Positions 53,108 to 62,259 of a stretch of DNA of 64,000 bases are shown one piece after another (position 1 is the stretch's first letter; every line of letters begins with the position of its first letter). Position numbers and translations under genes: made by a program. The notes beneath the pieces are model-generated. The model was not told where the DNA came from and made no database searches. It saw only the letters and a program-made list of their open reading frames with translations. Where the stretch lies: positions 1,364,001-1,428,000 of the forward strand of contig NZ_CP049744.1 of assembly GCF_000760935.2 (NCBI RefSeq), read 5' to 3'. The stretch is from Rhodococcoides fascians A25f (GTDB lineage: Bacteria; Actinomycetota; Actinomycetes; Mycobacteriales; Mycobacteriaceae).

Positions 53108-53770
53108 GTGACCGAGGCCCCCGCAACACATCCGCACTCGACGACGCGCACCATCGTGCACGTCCTCCGGCACGGCGAGGTGCACAACCCCAAGGGCATC
53201 CTCTACGGGCGGCTGCCCGGCTTCAAGCTCTCGGTCACCGGTCAGGCACAGGCCAAGTCGGTGGCGGACGCTCTCGCCGGCCACGACATCACCCACGTCG
53301 TGGCATCGCCGCTCCTGCGCGCCCAGGAGACCGCCGGACCCATCGCGGCGGCTCACGGCCTGACCATCGCCGAGGACGAGAACCTCATCGAGGCCGGGAA
53401 CGAATTCGAGGGGCTGCGCGTCGCCGTCGGTGACGGCGCGCTGCGTCGGCCACGACACTGGTGGAAACTGCGCGATCCGTTCACGCCGTCCTGGGGCGAG
53501 CCGTACCTGCAGATCGCGCACCGCATGCTCGCCGCCGTCAACGCAGCCCGCGTCGCGGCCGTCGGGCACGAGGCCGTCTGCGTCAGCCATCAACTCCCGG
53601 TGTGGACACTTCGCCGCTTCCTGCAGGGCGACCGGCTGTGGCACGACCCGCGCAATCGCCAGTGCGGACTCGCGTCGCTGACGTCGCTGGTCTACGAGGG
53701 CGATCAGCTCGTCGACCTCGTCTACTCCGAGCCAGCGGGAGCGTCCGACCCGAGGATCTCCGGTGCGTAG
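53108..53770 (+). CDS. Histidine phosphatase family protein (Rv0525-like)
   Basis: Phosphoglycerate mutase-type phosphatase of 220 residues. The catalytic loop is VLRHGEVHNPKG, with the second histidine in CVSHQLPVW. The frame is open further upstream inside hemL, but the GTG at 53108 lies just after the hemL stop and starts a normal-sized protein. The substrate is unknown. It overlaps the thioredoxin-like lipoprotein gene by eight bases and appears co-transcribed with the cytochrome c maturation genes. Confidence 0.83.
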   Translation: MTEAPATHPHSTTRTIVHVLRHGEVHNPKGILYGRLPGFKLSVTGQAQAKSVADALAGHDITHVVASPLLRAQETAGPIAAAHGLTIAEDENLIEAGNEFEGLRVAVGDGALRRPRHWWKLRDPFTPSWGEPYLQIAHRMLAAVNAARVAAVGHEAVCVSHQLPVWTLRRFLQGDRLWHDPRNRQCGLASLTSLVYEGDQLVDLVYSEPAGASDPRISGA

Positions 53771-54353
53771 GTTTCTGCTCGCGGTTGCCGCGGTGGCCCT
53801 CGTCGCCGGCTGTTCGACCGGCACCGACGCGGTTGCTCAGGGCGGTACCTTCCAATTCGTCTCGCCGGGCGGGAAGACCGACATCTTCTACGATCCGCCG
53901 TCCGAGCGCGGTGCCCTCGGCGAACTGTCCGGGCCCGACCTGATGACCGAGGGCAAGACGACCTCGCTGTCGGACTACGACGGTGACGTCGTCGTGCTCA
54001 ACGTCTGGGGACAGTGGTGCGGTCCGTGCCGCGGTGAAGCCGACGATCTCGAGAAGGTCTACGAGGCCACCAAGGCCTCCGGTGTCGAATTCCTCGGCAT
54101 CAATGTGCGCGACGAATCACAAACCGCCGCACAGGATTTCGTCGTCAGCAACAACGTCACCTACTCCTCGATCTACGACCCGCCGATGCGAACGCTCAAC
54201 GCACTCGGCGGCGTTCCCACCTCCGTCATCCCGACCACCGTCGTGCTCGACCGGCAGCATCGCGTCGCCGCGGTGTTTCTGCGAGAACTGCTGGCCGAGG
54301 ATCTGCAGCCCGTCGTGGAACGGATAGCAGCCGAGGAGCCAGTGCAGCCGTGA
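53763..54353 (+). CDS. Thioredoxin-like lipoprotein of cytochrome c maturation (ResA/CcsX-type)
   Basis: Membrane-anchored thiol-disulfide protein of 196 residues. The lipobox is LVAGC (Cys17). The active site is WCGPC (residues 85-89), and VIPTTVVLD supplies the cis-proline. It should reduce the apocytochrome c haem-binding CxxCH cysteines outside the membrane, taking electrons from CcdA encoded next. GTG start overlapping the upstream gene; its stop overlaps ccdA by four bases. Confidence 0.9.
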   Translation: MRRFLLAVAAVALVAGCSTGTDAVAQGGTFQFVSPGGKTDIFYDPPSERGALGELSGPDLMTEGKTTSLSDYDGDVVVLNVWGQWCGPCRGEADDLEKVYEATKASGVEFLGINVRDESQTAAQDFVVSNNVTYSSIYDPPMRTLNALGGVPTSVIPTTVVLDRQHRVAAVFLRELLAEDLQPVVERIAAEEPVQP

Positions 54354-55171
54354 CAGAGACGATGTATCTCGCCGGGATTGGCGCGAGTTTTCAGGAAGCT
54401 GCGGCCTCCGGGCCACTGATTCTGGCTCTCGGTGCCTGCGTCCTGGCCGGACTCGTCTCTTTCGCATCACCGTGCGTCGTTCCATTGGTACCGGGTTACC
54501 TGTCTTACCTCGCCGGAGTCGTCGGAGCCGACGCGCCGGCCGTGAGTGCCGACGAGGCCGCCGTCAAGACGAAGGTGCGCAACGGCCGGGTGCGCGTCGC
54601 CGGTGCGGCGGGACTGTTCGTGCTCGGATTCACCGTGGTGTTCGTTCTCGCCACGGCATCCGTCTTCGGGGCGATCACGGTGCTGTCGATCAACCGTGAG
54701 CTGCTCATGCGCATCGGCGGTGTCGTCACCATCGCCATGGGGCTGGTGTTCGTCGGACTGATCCCCGCACTGCAGCGTGATGTGCGCTTCGAGCCGAAGC
54801 AGATCGGCTCGCTGGCCGGCGCTCCGCTGCTCGGCGGAGTGTTCGCACTCGGGTGGACCCCGTGCCTCGGTCCCACACTCGCAGGCGTCATCTCGCTCGC
54901 CGCAGGCACCGACGGTGCGACGGCAGCGCGCGGCGTCACCCTCATCGTGGCGTACTGCCTCGGTCTGGGATTGCCGTTCGTGATCCTCGCGTTCGGTTCG
55001 GTCAGCGCGCTTCGAGGCGTCGGCTGGCTACGTACACACGCACGACAGATACAGGTGTTCGGCGGAATCATGTTGATAGCGGTAGGAATTGCACTGGTCA
55101 CCGGTGCCTGGGATCAGTTCGTCGGTTGGGTGCGCGACGCCTTCGTCTCCGATGTGGTGTTGCCGATATGA
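54350..55171 (+). CDS. ccdA: Cytochrome c biogenesis protein CcdA
   Basis: Polytopic membrane protein of 273 residues that passes electrons from cytoplasmic thioredoxin to the extracytoplasmic ResA-type protein. Of the redox pair, FASPCVVPLVPGY holds the first cysteine in helix 1 and GWTPCLGPTL the second in helix 4; both are the canonical CcdA positions. About six hydrophobic helices can be seen. GTG start in a four-base overlap. Its stop overlaps resB by four bases. Confidence 0.92.
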   Translation: MTETMYLAGIGASFQEAAASGPLILALGACVLAGLVSFASPCVVPLVPGYLSYLAGVVGADAPAVSADEAAVKTKVRNGRVRVAGAAGLFVLGFTVVFVLATASVFGAITVLSINRELLMRIGGVVTIAMGLVFVGLIPALQRDVRFEPKQIGSLAGAPLLGGVFALGWTPCLGPTLAGVISLAAGTDGATAARGVTLIVAYCLGLGLPFVILAFGSVSALRGVGWLRTHARQIQVFGGIMLIAVGIALVTGAWDQFVGWVRDAFVSDVVLPI

Positions 55172-56787
55172 CCACCGACGTCGAAGAGCGCACCGAGGCG
55201 TCGCCGCCCCACAAGCAGTCGGTGCTGGGCAGGGGAGTGGCCCTGATTCGCAACACCTGGCGCGGTCTGACCAGCATGCGGACCGCGCTGGTGCTGCTGT
55301 TCCTGCTGGCGTTCGCCGCAGTGCCCGGTGCCCTGGTGCCGCAGCGCAGCCTCAACGCGGGCAAGGTCGATCAATACATCGCCGACCGGCCGACTCTCGG
55401 CCCGATCATGGACAAGTTCGAGCTGTTCGACGTCTTCGGCAGCTTCTGGTTCACCGCGATCTACGCACTGTTGTTCGTCTCGTTGATCGGCTGCATCCTG
55501 CCGCGGTGCATCGAGCACGCAAAGCAGTTGCGTACCAAGCCTGTTCGCGCTCCCCGTAATCTCTCGCGGCTGCCGCACCACAGCCGGTACGACGTCGACG
55601 GCACACCCGAGGACATTGCCGGTCAGGTGCGTGCTCAGCTGCGCGGCTGGCGCGTCGCTCAGCGAACCGAGGACGGCGGAGCAGTGACGCTCTCGGCGGA
55701 GAAGGGGTACGTCCGTGAACTGGGCAACCTCGTCTTCCACCTCTCTCTCGTCGGGCTGTTGGCCGCGATCGCCATGGGCAAACTGCTCGGCTACGAGGGC
55801 AACCGCATCGTCATCGCCGACGACGGCCCTGGATTCTGCACCTCGACCCCCGCGAACTACGACTCGTTCCGCGCAGGCAATCTCGTCGACGGCACCGACC
55901 TCGAGCCATTGTGCTTGCGCGTCAAGGACTTTCAGGCCGACTACCTCGACAACGGCCAGGCCGAGATGTTCACCTCCAACATCGAATACCAGGCCGGCGA
56001 CGACCTGACGAACAACGTGTGGCGCGACGATCAGCTTCAGGTCAACCACCCGTTGCGCGTCGCAGGCGACCGCGTCTACCTGCAGGGCCACGGCTATGCA
56101 CCGACCTTCACCGTGACGTTCCCGAACGGTGAGACCCGTACCGACACCATTCAGTGGCAACCGACGGACGCCACGACCTTCCTGTCCAGTGGCGTGCTGC
56201 GCGTCGACCCGCCCGGCGGTTTGTATCCCGACGCACTGGACCGCCGGAAGAACCAGATCGCCATCGAGGGACTGTTCGCGCCGACGGCGTCGTTCCACGG
56301 CAGCCTGCTGTCGTCGAGCTTCCCTGCGATGAACGACCCCGCCGTCGCGATCGACATCTACAAGGGCGACACCGGCCTCGACACCGGACTGCCGCAGTCC
56401 ATCTTCTCGCTCGACCAGGAAATGATCGCCCAGGGTCGGTTGGTCAAGCAGGATCGCGTCAACCTGATGCCGGGAGAATCCGCGACGCTCAGCGACGGCA
56501 CCGTCGTCACGTTCGACGGGGCGAAGGAGTTCGTCAACCTTCAGGTCTCGCACGACCCGGCTCAGACCTGGGTGCTCGTCTTCGCACTCACGATGATGGG
56601 CGGGCTGCTCGTCTCACTGGTGATCAAGCGTCGCAGAATCTGGGTCCGGCTCACCGCCGACGCCCAGGCACGACGTACTGTAGTAGACCTCGGCGGACTT
56701 GCACGCACCGATCAGGCGGGGTGGGGCGAAGAGTTCGACCGCCTGTGCACCCGCCTGCTCGGCGACACCTCGAAACAGGAGAACTGA
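55168..56787 (+). CDS. resB: Cytochrome c biogenesis protein ResB (Ccs1)
   Basis: One half of the System II haem-delivery and ligation complex. 539 residues. Hydrophobic segments lie near residues 45, 92 and 193 and a last one near 471, with a large extracytoplasmic domain between about 215 and 465. The N-terminal TSMRTALVLLFLLA and VFGSFWFTAIY are typical. The ATG overlaps the ccdA stop; the open frame upstream lies inside ccdA. Acts with CcsB, encoded three bases later. Confidence 0.92.
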   Translation: MTTDVEERTEASPPHKQSVLGRGVALIRNTWRGLTSMRTALVLLFLLAFAAVPGALVPQRSLNAGKVDQYIADRPTLGPIMDKFELFDVFGSFWFTAIYALLFVSLIGCILPRCIEHAKQLRTKPVRAPRNLSRLPHHSRYDVDGTPEDIAGQVRAQLRGWRVAQRTEDGGAVTLSAEKGYVRELGNLVFHLSLVGLLAAIAMGKLLGYEGNRIVIADDGPGFCTSTPANYDSFRAGNLVDGTDLEPLCLRVKDFQADYLDNGQAEMFTSNIEYQAGDDLTNNVWRDDQLQVNHPLRVAGDRVYLQGHGYAPTFTVTFPNGETRTDTIQWQPTDATTFLSSGVLRVDPPGGLYPDALDRRKNQIAIEGLFAPTASFHGSLLSSSFPAMNDPAVAIDIYKGDTGLDTGLPQSIFSLDQEMIAQGRLVKQDRVNLMPGESATLSDGTVVTFDGAKEFVNLQVSHDPAQTWVLVFALTMMGGLLVSLVIKRRRIWVRLTADAQARRTVVDLGGLARTDQAGWGEEFDRLCTRLLGDTSKQEN

Positions 56788-56790
56788 CCG

Positions 56791-57756
56791 ATGCCGATCA
56801 ACGAGACCCTCTCGCAGTACAGCGACTGGTCGTTCGAATCAGCGTTCACCATCTACGTGCTCGCATTCGTTCTGCTCATCGCTCAGTACGCGTCGGCCAA
56901 GGCCACGGCTGCTCAGGCCAAGGAACTGGTCGGTGCAGGTGCCCCGGTGGTCGAGACCCGGCCGGGTCGTATCGCCGAAGCGCCGAAGCGCCCGCTCTCC
57001 GACCGCCTGGCAGGCATGGGCTTCGCGTTGCTAGCGCCGGCCCTCATCCTGCACATCGCCGCGGTGGTGCTGCGTGGGTTCGCCACGCACCGCTTCCCGC
57101 TCGGCAACATGTACGAGTTCGTCACCATGGCCACCGCAGCCGCGGCCTTGACCTCCGTCATCGCCCTGCGCAAGAAGGCGATGCGCCCGATGCTGGTGTT
57201 CGTTCTCGCACCGATCATCGTGCTGATGTTCTTCGCCGCCACCAAGCTCTACGCCGACGCCGCCCCGGTCGTCCCGGCACTGCGGTCCTACTGGCTGCCC
57301 ATTCACGTCACCATCGTCAGCGTCGGTAGCGGCATCCTGCTGGTTTCCGGCGTCGCTTCCCTGCTGTTCCTACTGCGCATCAAGCAGCCACTGGGAGAGG
57401 AAAGCATTGGGTTCTGGGGCAAATTCGCCTCCAAGCTGCCCGACGCCCAAGCCCTCGATCGACTCGCATACAAGACGACCATCGTCGCCTTCCCGCTCTT
57501 CGGAGCAGGCGTCATCCTCGGCGCGATCTGGGCCGAGGCCGCATGGGGACGCTTCTGGGGCTGGGACCCCAAAGAAACGATGTCGTTCATCACCTGGATC
57601 ATCTACGCCGCCTACCTGCATGCCCGCGCCACCTCCGGCTGGCGCAACACCCGCGCCGCGTGGATCAACGTGGCCGGATTCACCGCCATGCTGTTCAACC
57701 TCTTCATCATCAACATGGTGGTCTCGGGCCTGCACAGCTACGCGGGTCTGAACTAG
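56791..57756 (+). CDS. ccsB: Cytochrome c biogenesis protein CcsB (CcsA/ResC)
   Basis: Haem-handling membrane protein of 321 residues that works with ResB to attach haem to c-type cytochromes. The tryptophan-rich haem-binding WGRFWGWDPKET segment is the family signature. Histidines expected to ligate haem lie in the flanking loops, for example PIHVTIVS and YLHARATSGWR. Seven or eight helices are visible. ATG start three bases after resB. It ends the maturation operon. Confidence 0.94.
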   Translation: MPINETLSQYSDWSFESAFTIYVLAFVLLIAQYASAKATAAQAKELVGAGAPVVETRPGRIAEAPKRPLSDRLAGMGFALLAPALILHIAAVVLRGFATHRFPLGNMYEFVTMATAAAALTSVIALRKKAMRPMLVFVLAPIIVLMFFAATKLYADAAPVVPALRSYWLPIHVTIVSVGSGILLVSGVASLLFLLRIKQPLGEESIGFWGKFASKLPDAQALDRLAYKTTIVAFPLFGAGVILGAIWAEAAWGRFWGWDPKETMSFITWIIYAAYLHARATSGWRNTRAAWINVAGFTAMLFNLFIINMVVSGLHSYAGLN

Positions 57757-57794
57757 CACTCGGCCGCTGCGCAGGCCGCTCAGCTGGTAGCGTC

Positions 57795-57832
57795 CGATCC
57801 GGCTCGATGGGGGAGACATCCGAGCCGGATCG
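57795..57832 (+). terminator. Hairpin after ccsB
   Basis: A perfect 12-base stem (57795-57806 with 57821-57832) with a 14-base loop lies 38 bases after the ccsB stop. It probably ends the cytochrome c maturation transcript, although the following gene starts only 34 bases beyond. Confidence 0.55.
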
Positions 57833-57866
57833 AAGGATGTAGGACGCGAACTGGGGGGAATCGGTC

Positions 57867-59732
57867 ATGGCCGATCGGCACGAGAACAATTGGCAACCCG
57901 TCCGACCATTGGACGACGACCCGCCGGACGACCGAGAGCCGGAGCCTGCGGTTGCCGCCGAAACCACACCGGTGTCCGACGCGAAGCCTGCGGTTCAACG
58001 GGAACCGTTCCGCTCGACCCCCATCACCATGCCGCCCGAGAGCGCGGACAACCCACCGGTAGCGCCCCACGAGGCCACGCCCACGTCTGGTCCGCCGCCG
58101 GTTTCGGTGGACCCTGCGGGGGTGGCGCAAGACGCTCCCGAGCTGACCGACAACGGTGGTGAAGCAGAGAGCGGGACAGTTGCCGCGGCTGATGGATCCG
58201 ATGCGGTTACGGATTCCAGTGGGGTGGCGGTGCTCGCCGATTCGGCGGCGGTGCTTGTCGATGAGGTGGACAGGGCCACTGCGAACGGGACGACTACGAA
58301 GACTCCCTCAGCCTCCGCTGAGCAGGCGACTCCTGCGCGGCAGAGCACCGTGGCCCCATCTCCCGAGGCGAAGCCGATCGAGAGTCCGCCTACGCCGCCG
58401 GTGCCATCGGGGCCACCGCCAGCTCAGCAGTGGATGCCGCAAAACTATGGAGCGCCGCAGAACAACTGGGCGCCGCAGAACAACGGGGCGCCGCAGAACA
58501 ACTGGGCTCCGCAGAACAACTGGGCTCCGCAGAACAACGGGGCGCAGCCCCAGGGTCAGGTTGTGCAACAGGGGCCGATGGTGCCTCCGGGTCAGGGTGC
58601 GCCGCAGGGTGAAAAGAATCCGCAGAACCAGTGGCCAGTTCAGGCCGGTCCGTGGCCCCAACTTCCGCATCCACAATCCGTCGCACAGCACCAGCCGCAG
58701 CTGCGCGGCGCAGTCGACGTGCATGGTCTGGGTCCCCAGACAGCGGCGGTCGGTCAGAGCCTGACGGGTGATCGGCTGACCGTGCAGCCGGTCTCCTCGC
58801 ACGATCTCGGCAACTCGTTGCTCGTTCGATCGGCGAATGTGCCACCGGTTTCCGGGTGGCGTCGGGCGCTGTACGTGATGTCCGGCGGCCGCATCGATGT
58901 CGGTAACAGCGCCGCCCAGCAGCGTCGGCTCGAGCTGACCGCACAGGTGGATCGGACGCTCGTGGGGTGTTATCGCGTCGCGGTGCTCTCACTGAAGGGC
59001 GGTGTCGGCAAGACGACCACCACCGCCACGCTCGGGTCGACGTTCGCCGACATCCGAGGTGATCGAGTGATCGCGATCGATGCGAACCCCGACCGCGGAA
59101 CTCTGGGCCAGAAGGTTCCTTGCGAAACAACTGCAACCGTTCGAAACTTGTTGCGTGACATGGATTCTCTGGATCGCTACAGTGATGTCCGTGCCTACAC
59201 CTCGCAGAATGCCAACCGATTGGAGGTGTTGGCGTCCGATTCGGATCCGGCAGCGTCGGAGGCGTTCAGCGGCGAAGACTACGACCGCGCGGTCGACATG
59301 TTGGAGAAGTTCTACAGCATCGTGATCACGGATTGTGGAACCGGTTTGATGCATTCGGCCATGGAGAGCATTCTCGAAGGCACCGACACTCTGGTGGTCG
59401 TCAGCTCGGCGTCGGTAGACGGTGCGCGGAGCGCGTCGGCGACGTTGGACTGGCTCGATGCTCACGGGTATCGATCATTGGTGGCCACGTCGGTGGCCGT
59501 GGTCAACGGGGTTCGGCCCAGAGCGGGAAAAGTCGATTTGCAGAAGGTCATCGAGCACTTCGAGCAGCGTTGCGCCCACGTACGGACGATTCCGTTCGAC
59601 CCGCATCTCGAGGAAGGTGCGGAAATCGAGCTGGATCGTCTTCGTGGACGGACCCGCACCGCGCTTCTGGAAGTGGCGGCAGCGGTAGCGGCCGGATTTC
59701 CCGACTCGCCCACCGCTTCTCGCCCCGATTGA
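57867..59732 (+). CDS. ParA/MinD-like ATPase with a long repeat-rich N-terminus (Rv0530-like)
   Basis: 621 residues. The first ~290 are Pro/Ala/Gln/Asn-rich and disordered and include six copies of a QNN(W/G)AP hexamer at about residues 192-227. The C-terminal ~250 residues are a MinD/ParA-type ATPase: deviant Walker A LKGGVGKTTTTATLG, Walker A' AIDANPDRG, and ITDCGTG. Such proteins in mycobacteria include the EspI-type regulators of type VII secretion, but no ESX genes lie here. ATG with a GGGGGGA ribosome site. The position, after ccsB, matches Rv0530. Confidence 0.82.
   Translation: MADRHENNWQPVRPLDDDPPDDREPEPAVAAETTPVSDAKPAVQREPFRSTPITMPPESADNPPVAPHEATPTSGPPPVSVDPAGVAQDAPELTDNGGEAESGTVAAADGSDAVTDSSGVAVLADSAAVLVDEVDRATANGTTTKTPSASAEQATPARQSTVAPSPEAKPIESPPTPPVPSGPPPAQQWMPQNYGAPQNNWAPQNNGAPQNNWAPQNNWAPQNNGAQPQGQVVQQGPMVPPGQGAPQGEKNPQNQWPVQAGPWPQLPHPQSVAQHQPQLRGAVDVHGLGPQTAAVGQSLTGDRLTVQPVSSHDLGNSLLVRSANVPPVSGWRRALYVMSGGRIDVGNSAAQQRRLELTAQVDRTLVGCYRVAVLSLKGGVGKTTTTATLGSTFADIRGDRVIAIDANPDRGTLGQKVPCETTATVRNLLRDMDSLDRYSDVRAYTSQNANRLEVLASDSDPAASEAFSGEDYDRAVDMLEKFYSIVITDCGTGLMHSAMESILEGTDTLVVVSSASVDGARSASATLDWLDAHGYRSLVATSVAVVNGVRPRAGKVDLQKVIEHFEQRCAHVRTIPFDPHLEEGAEIELDRLRGRTRTALLEVAAAVAAGFPDSPTASRPD
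58440..58547 (+). repeat. Six 18-base in-frame tandem repeats
   Basis: Six copies of an 18-base unit encode QNYGAP, QNNWAP, QNNGAP, QNNWAP, QNNWAP and QNNGAQ. The two central copies are identical in sequence, which suggests recent slippage. Copy number is likely to vary among strains. Confidence 0.85.
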
Positions 59733-59746
59733 GAAGCTGCCGAACC

Positions 59747-59944
59747 CTACTCCGTCGGTTCGGTTCCGGCCTCGGTTCCGTCTTTCCCGCCGCGGCGAGC
59801 TTCACGATTGATTCGCCACAGAAAATCGGGATCGTCATCTGGTCCGACTGTGCGGGTGGGTGCAGCACCTGCGCTGGGTCCGAAGGCCTTCCAGAACAGA
59901 ACCACCACTGCCACCAAGCCGATCAACGCCAATAGATAGATCAC
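59747..59944 (-). CDS. 65-residue single-pass membrane protein
   Basis: One hydrophobic segment at the N-terminus (IYLLALIGLVAVVVLFWKAF) followed by a polar tail with DDDPDFLWRIN and a Glu/Gly/Thr-rich end. The GTG at 59944 has GGAGG six bases ahead. It is convergent with the ParA-like gene, 14 bases apart. No known family. Confidence 0.7.
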   Translation of the reverse strand: MIYLLALIGLVAVVVLFWKAFGPSAGAAPTRTVGPDDDPDFLWRINREARRGGKDGTEAGTEPTE

Positions 59945-60076
59945 GACGCACCTCCTACTACGAGGGTAGCCGCGATGCAACAACCTCCGCACCCGTCGAG
60001 CGTCGAAGATTCCTGAGAATGTTCGATGAGTTCGTACGGGTGCGGAGTCTGCGCGTACTTCAGTATCGCGTCCGAC

Positions 60077-60292
60077 TCAGTGGTGTACGCCGGCTTCGGT
60101 CGTCAGAGAGGTCAGCAGCTGCATGACCTCGGTCTCACGGAACCGACGGTGTCCACCGGGAGTGCGGAGCGATCCGAGGCGTCCGGCGTGTGCCCAGCGA
60201 GTCACGGTCTTGGGGTCGACGTGAAAAAGCGCGGCTACCTGACCCGGCGTGAGCAGTGAGTCCTGAGCCTTCTGGAATGTGGGTGCGCTCAT
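60077..60292 (-). CDS. bldC: BldC-family DNA-binding protein
   Basis: 71-residue MerR-like winged-helix protein. LLTPGQVAALFHVDPKTVTRWAHAG is the helix-turn-helix, and SLRTPGGHRRFRE is the wing, closely matching Streptomyces BldC. BldC binds DNA as head-to-tail oligomers on direct repeats and represses developmental genes there. The ATG at 60292 has GGAGG ahead; the longer frame upstream has no support. It diverges from the DUF4229 gene. Confidence 0.9.
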   Translation of the reverse strand: MSAPTFQKAQDSLLTPGQVAALFHVDPKTVTRWAHAGRLGSLRTPGGHRRFRETEVMQLLTSLTTEAGVHH

Positions 60293-60490
60293 CTGTCGTG
60301 TCCTCCTACGATGCGGTTCGGTGCATTTGCGTCGAACCGGAGATATCGGTCTGCTGCGTTCGGAACCCATGGTTGCACTCGAACCCCTAGGTACTCGACT
60401 GATACAAGGTTGGTAAAGGGGAGGTAATGGACAAATCGGTCACCGCGGGGGCGGGTCGGAATGCCCGGTGAGCCCGGTAACCTGGAGGCC
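60293..60490. promoter_or_regulatory. Divergent region between bldC and the DUF4229 gene (198 bases)
   Basis: Non-coding gap that must hold the promoters for bldC (minus) and for the DUF4229-desulfhydrase pair (plus). No clear palindrome was seen. Given that BldC often controls its own gene, direct repeats here would be of interest, but I could not identify any. Confidence 0.4.
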
Positions 60491-60844
60491 GTGAGTGAAG
60501 CGACGAATGCCGACAGCAGTGAACCGACCAGCGGAAATGCCGTTCCGGGTAGGTCGGCCAAGAAGTCCCTCGCCGTGAACCTCGGCGTTTATACCTTCGC
60601 GCGCCTGGCCCTCGTCATCGTGATCGCTGCCGTCATCGTGGGCGTCGGTTTACTGTTCGGCGTAGAGGTTCCGGTTCTCGTCGCCGCGATTTTCGCAGTG
60701 CTCATCTCATTGCCACTGTCGCTGCTCCTGTTCAAGAAGATGCGGATCCGCGTCAACGAATCCATCGCGGCAGTCGACGAGGACCGGCGCACCGCGCGTG
60801 CGGACCTGCAGTCGAAACTGCGCGGTGAAGACGGCAAGAAATGA
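60491..60844 (+). CDS. DUF4229 membrane protein
   Basis: 117 residues from the GTG at 60491. An N-terminal polar stretch leads to [32 protein letters not shown], the DUF4229 signature, a second hydrophobic segment [20 protein letters not shown], and a basic/acidic helical C-terminus. The GGAGG is very close to this GTG; an ATG at 60461 would add ten residues. It overlaps the next gene by four bases. DUF4229 has no known function. Confidence 0.75.
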   Translation: MSEATNADSSEPTSGNAVPGRSAKKSLAVNLGVYTFARLALVIVIAAVIVGVGLLFGVEVPVLVAAIFAVLISLPLSLLLFKKMRIRVNESIAAVDEDRRTARADLQSKLRGEDGKK

Positions 60845-61923
60845 CCGCATCGGTCGATCACTCGGGATCACGGACCTGGGTCGACAATGCCGTCCGGCTG
60901 ATCGAAGCCGATTCGCAGCGCAGCGCCGACACGCACTTGTTGCGTTACCCCCTTCCTGCAGCCTGGGGGATTTCGCTCTACCTCAAAGACGAGTCCACGC
61001 ACATCACCGGCAGCCTGAAGCATCGGCTGGCTCGGTCGCTGTTCCTCTACGCGATCTGCAACGGGTGGGTCACCGAGCGTACGACGGTGATCGAGGCATC
61101 GTCGGGCTCCACCGCCGTCAGCGAGGCGTATTTCGCTCGACTGCTGGGCCTGAAGTTCGTCGCAGTGATGCCGCGGAGCACCAGCCCGGCCAAGGTCGCG
61201 CTCATCGAGTCCCACGGTGGGAGTTGCCATTTCGTCGATCGGCCGGGTGAGATGTACACCGAGGCGCACAGGCTCGCAGCCGAACCCGACTGCCACTACA
61301 TGGACCAGTTCACCCATGCCGAGCGAGCTACCGACTGGCGCGGCAACAACAACATCGCCGAGTCGATCTTCGACCAACTCCGGCTGGAGGAATGCCCCAT
61401 TCCCGACTGGGTGGTGGTGGGCGCGGGGACCGGTGGAACCAGCGCCACGATCGGTCGATACATCCGATATCGCAGGCACGCAACGCAATTGGCTGTGGTG
61501 GACCCAGAGAATTCGGCGTTCATCGGTGGCTACGAGACCGGGGACGCGGGATTCGAGACCGGCCTGCCCTCCCGCATCGAGGGCATCGGACGACCGCGCG
61601 TCGAACCGTCGTTCGTCGGCCAGGTGATCGACAGAATGATCGCTGTTCCCGATGCCGCGTCGGTCGCCGCCGCGAGATTCACCTCGGAGGCACTCGGAAA
61701 GCGGGTGGGCGGATCGACGGGCACCAACATCTGGGGAGCCTTCGGATTGATCTCGGAGATGATCGCCGCAGGCCGACGCGGCAGCGTGGTGACGTTGCTG
61801 TGTGACGGCGGAGATCGGTACTCGCAGACATACTTCGACGACACCTGGGTCGCGGACCAGGGCATGAATCTCGAAGAACCGACCGCCGCTCTCGAAAAGT
61901 TCATTGGTACCGGGGCGTTCTGA
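60841..61923 (+). CDS. PLP-dependent cysteine synthase-family protein (L-cysteine desulfhydrase type)
   Basis: Fold-type II PLP enzyme of 360 residues. The Schiff-base lysine is Lys60 in [24 protein letters not shown] and [17 protein letters not shown] are the phosphate and substrate loops. Length and sequence fit the Cds1 group (Rv3684) that degrades L-cysteine to pyruvate, ammonia and hydrogen sulfide, rather than CysK or CysM, whose loops differ. The ATG overlaps the DUF4229 stop. Without tests, a synthase activity remains possible. Confidence 0.82.
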   Translation: MTASVDHSGSRTWVDNAVRLIEADSQRSADTHLLRYPLPAAWGISLYLKDESTHITGSLKHRLARSLFLYAICNGWVTERTTVIEASSGSTAVSEAYFARLLGLKFVAVMPRSTSPAKVALIESHGGSCHFVDRPGEMYTEAHRLAAEPDCHYMDQFTHAERATDWRGNNNIAESIFDQLRLEECPIPDWVVVGAGTGGTSATIGRYIRYRRHATQLAVVDPENSAFIGGYETGDAGFETGLPSRIEGIGRPRVEPSFVGQVIDRMIAVPDAASVAAARFTSEALGKRVGGSTGTNIWGAFGLISEMIAAGRRGSVVTLLCDGGDRYSQTYFDDTWVADQGMNLEEPTAALEKFIGTGAF

Positions 61924-61942
61924 CTGGGCCCTTCTGGCAGAC

Positions 61943-62254
61943 CTACCTGCTCACAATCAGCGACGCCACCGCGGTTGCAGCGGCTACCGTGCCGACAGCC
62001 GGCCACGCACCGATCTTCTTCGCAAGCGGGTGCGAAGCGCCGAACGCGACGAGGTAGGTCCCGAGCAGTGCGCCGGCGCGAGCCGAGCCCGAGGATTTCT
62101 GCCACTGCGCTGTGCACGCCACGCCGACTGCCGCTAGGACTGCTCCGCCGAGTTGCCGATTGCCCGATTGCTGGGCAACAGCGAAGCCGCCGAGCAAGCC
62201 ACCGGCGGCCAGGGCGGAGGTGGTGATCGAGCGTCGAGCATCGTGGTCAGCCAT
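61943..62254 (-). CDS. Small membrane protein after pepN
   Basis: 103 residues with about three or four hydrophobic segments (ITTSALAAGGLLGGF, LGGAVLAAVGVAC, GALLGTYLVAFGA, WPAVGTVAAATAVASLI). The ATG at 62254 is five bases after the pepN stop, so it is co-transcribed with that gene. The frame extends upstream but without support. No known family. Confidence 0.68.
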   Translation of the reverse strand: MADHDARRSITTSALAAGGLLGGFAVAQQSGNRQLGGAVLAAVGVACTAQWQKSSGSARAGALLGTYLVAFGASHPLAKKIGAWPAVGTVAAATAVASLIVSR

Positions 62255-62259
62255 GTTCG

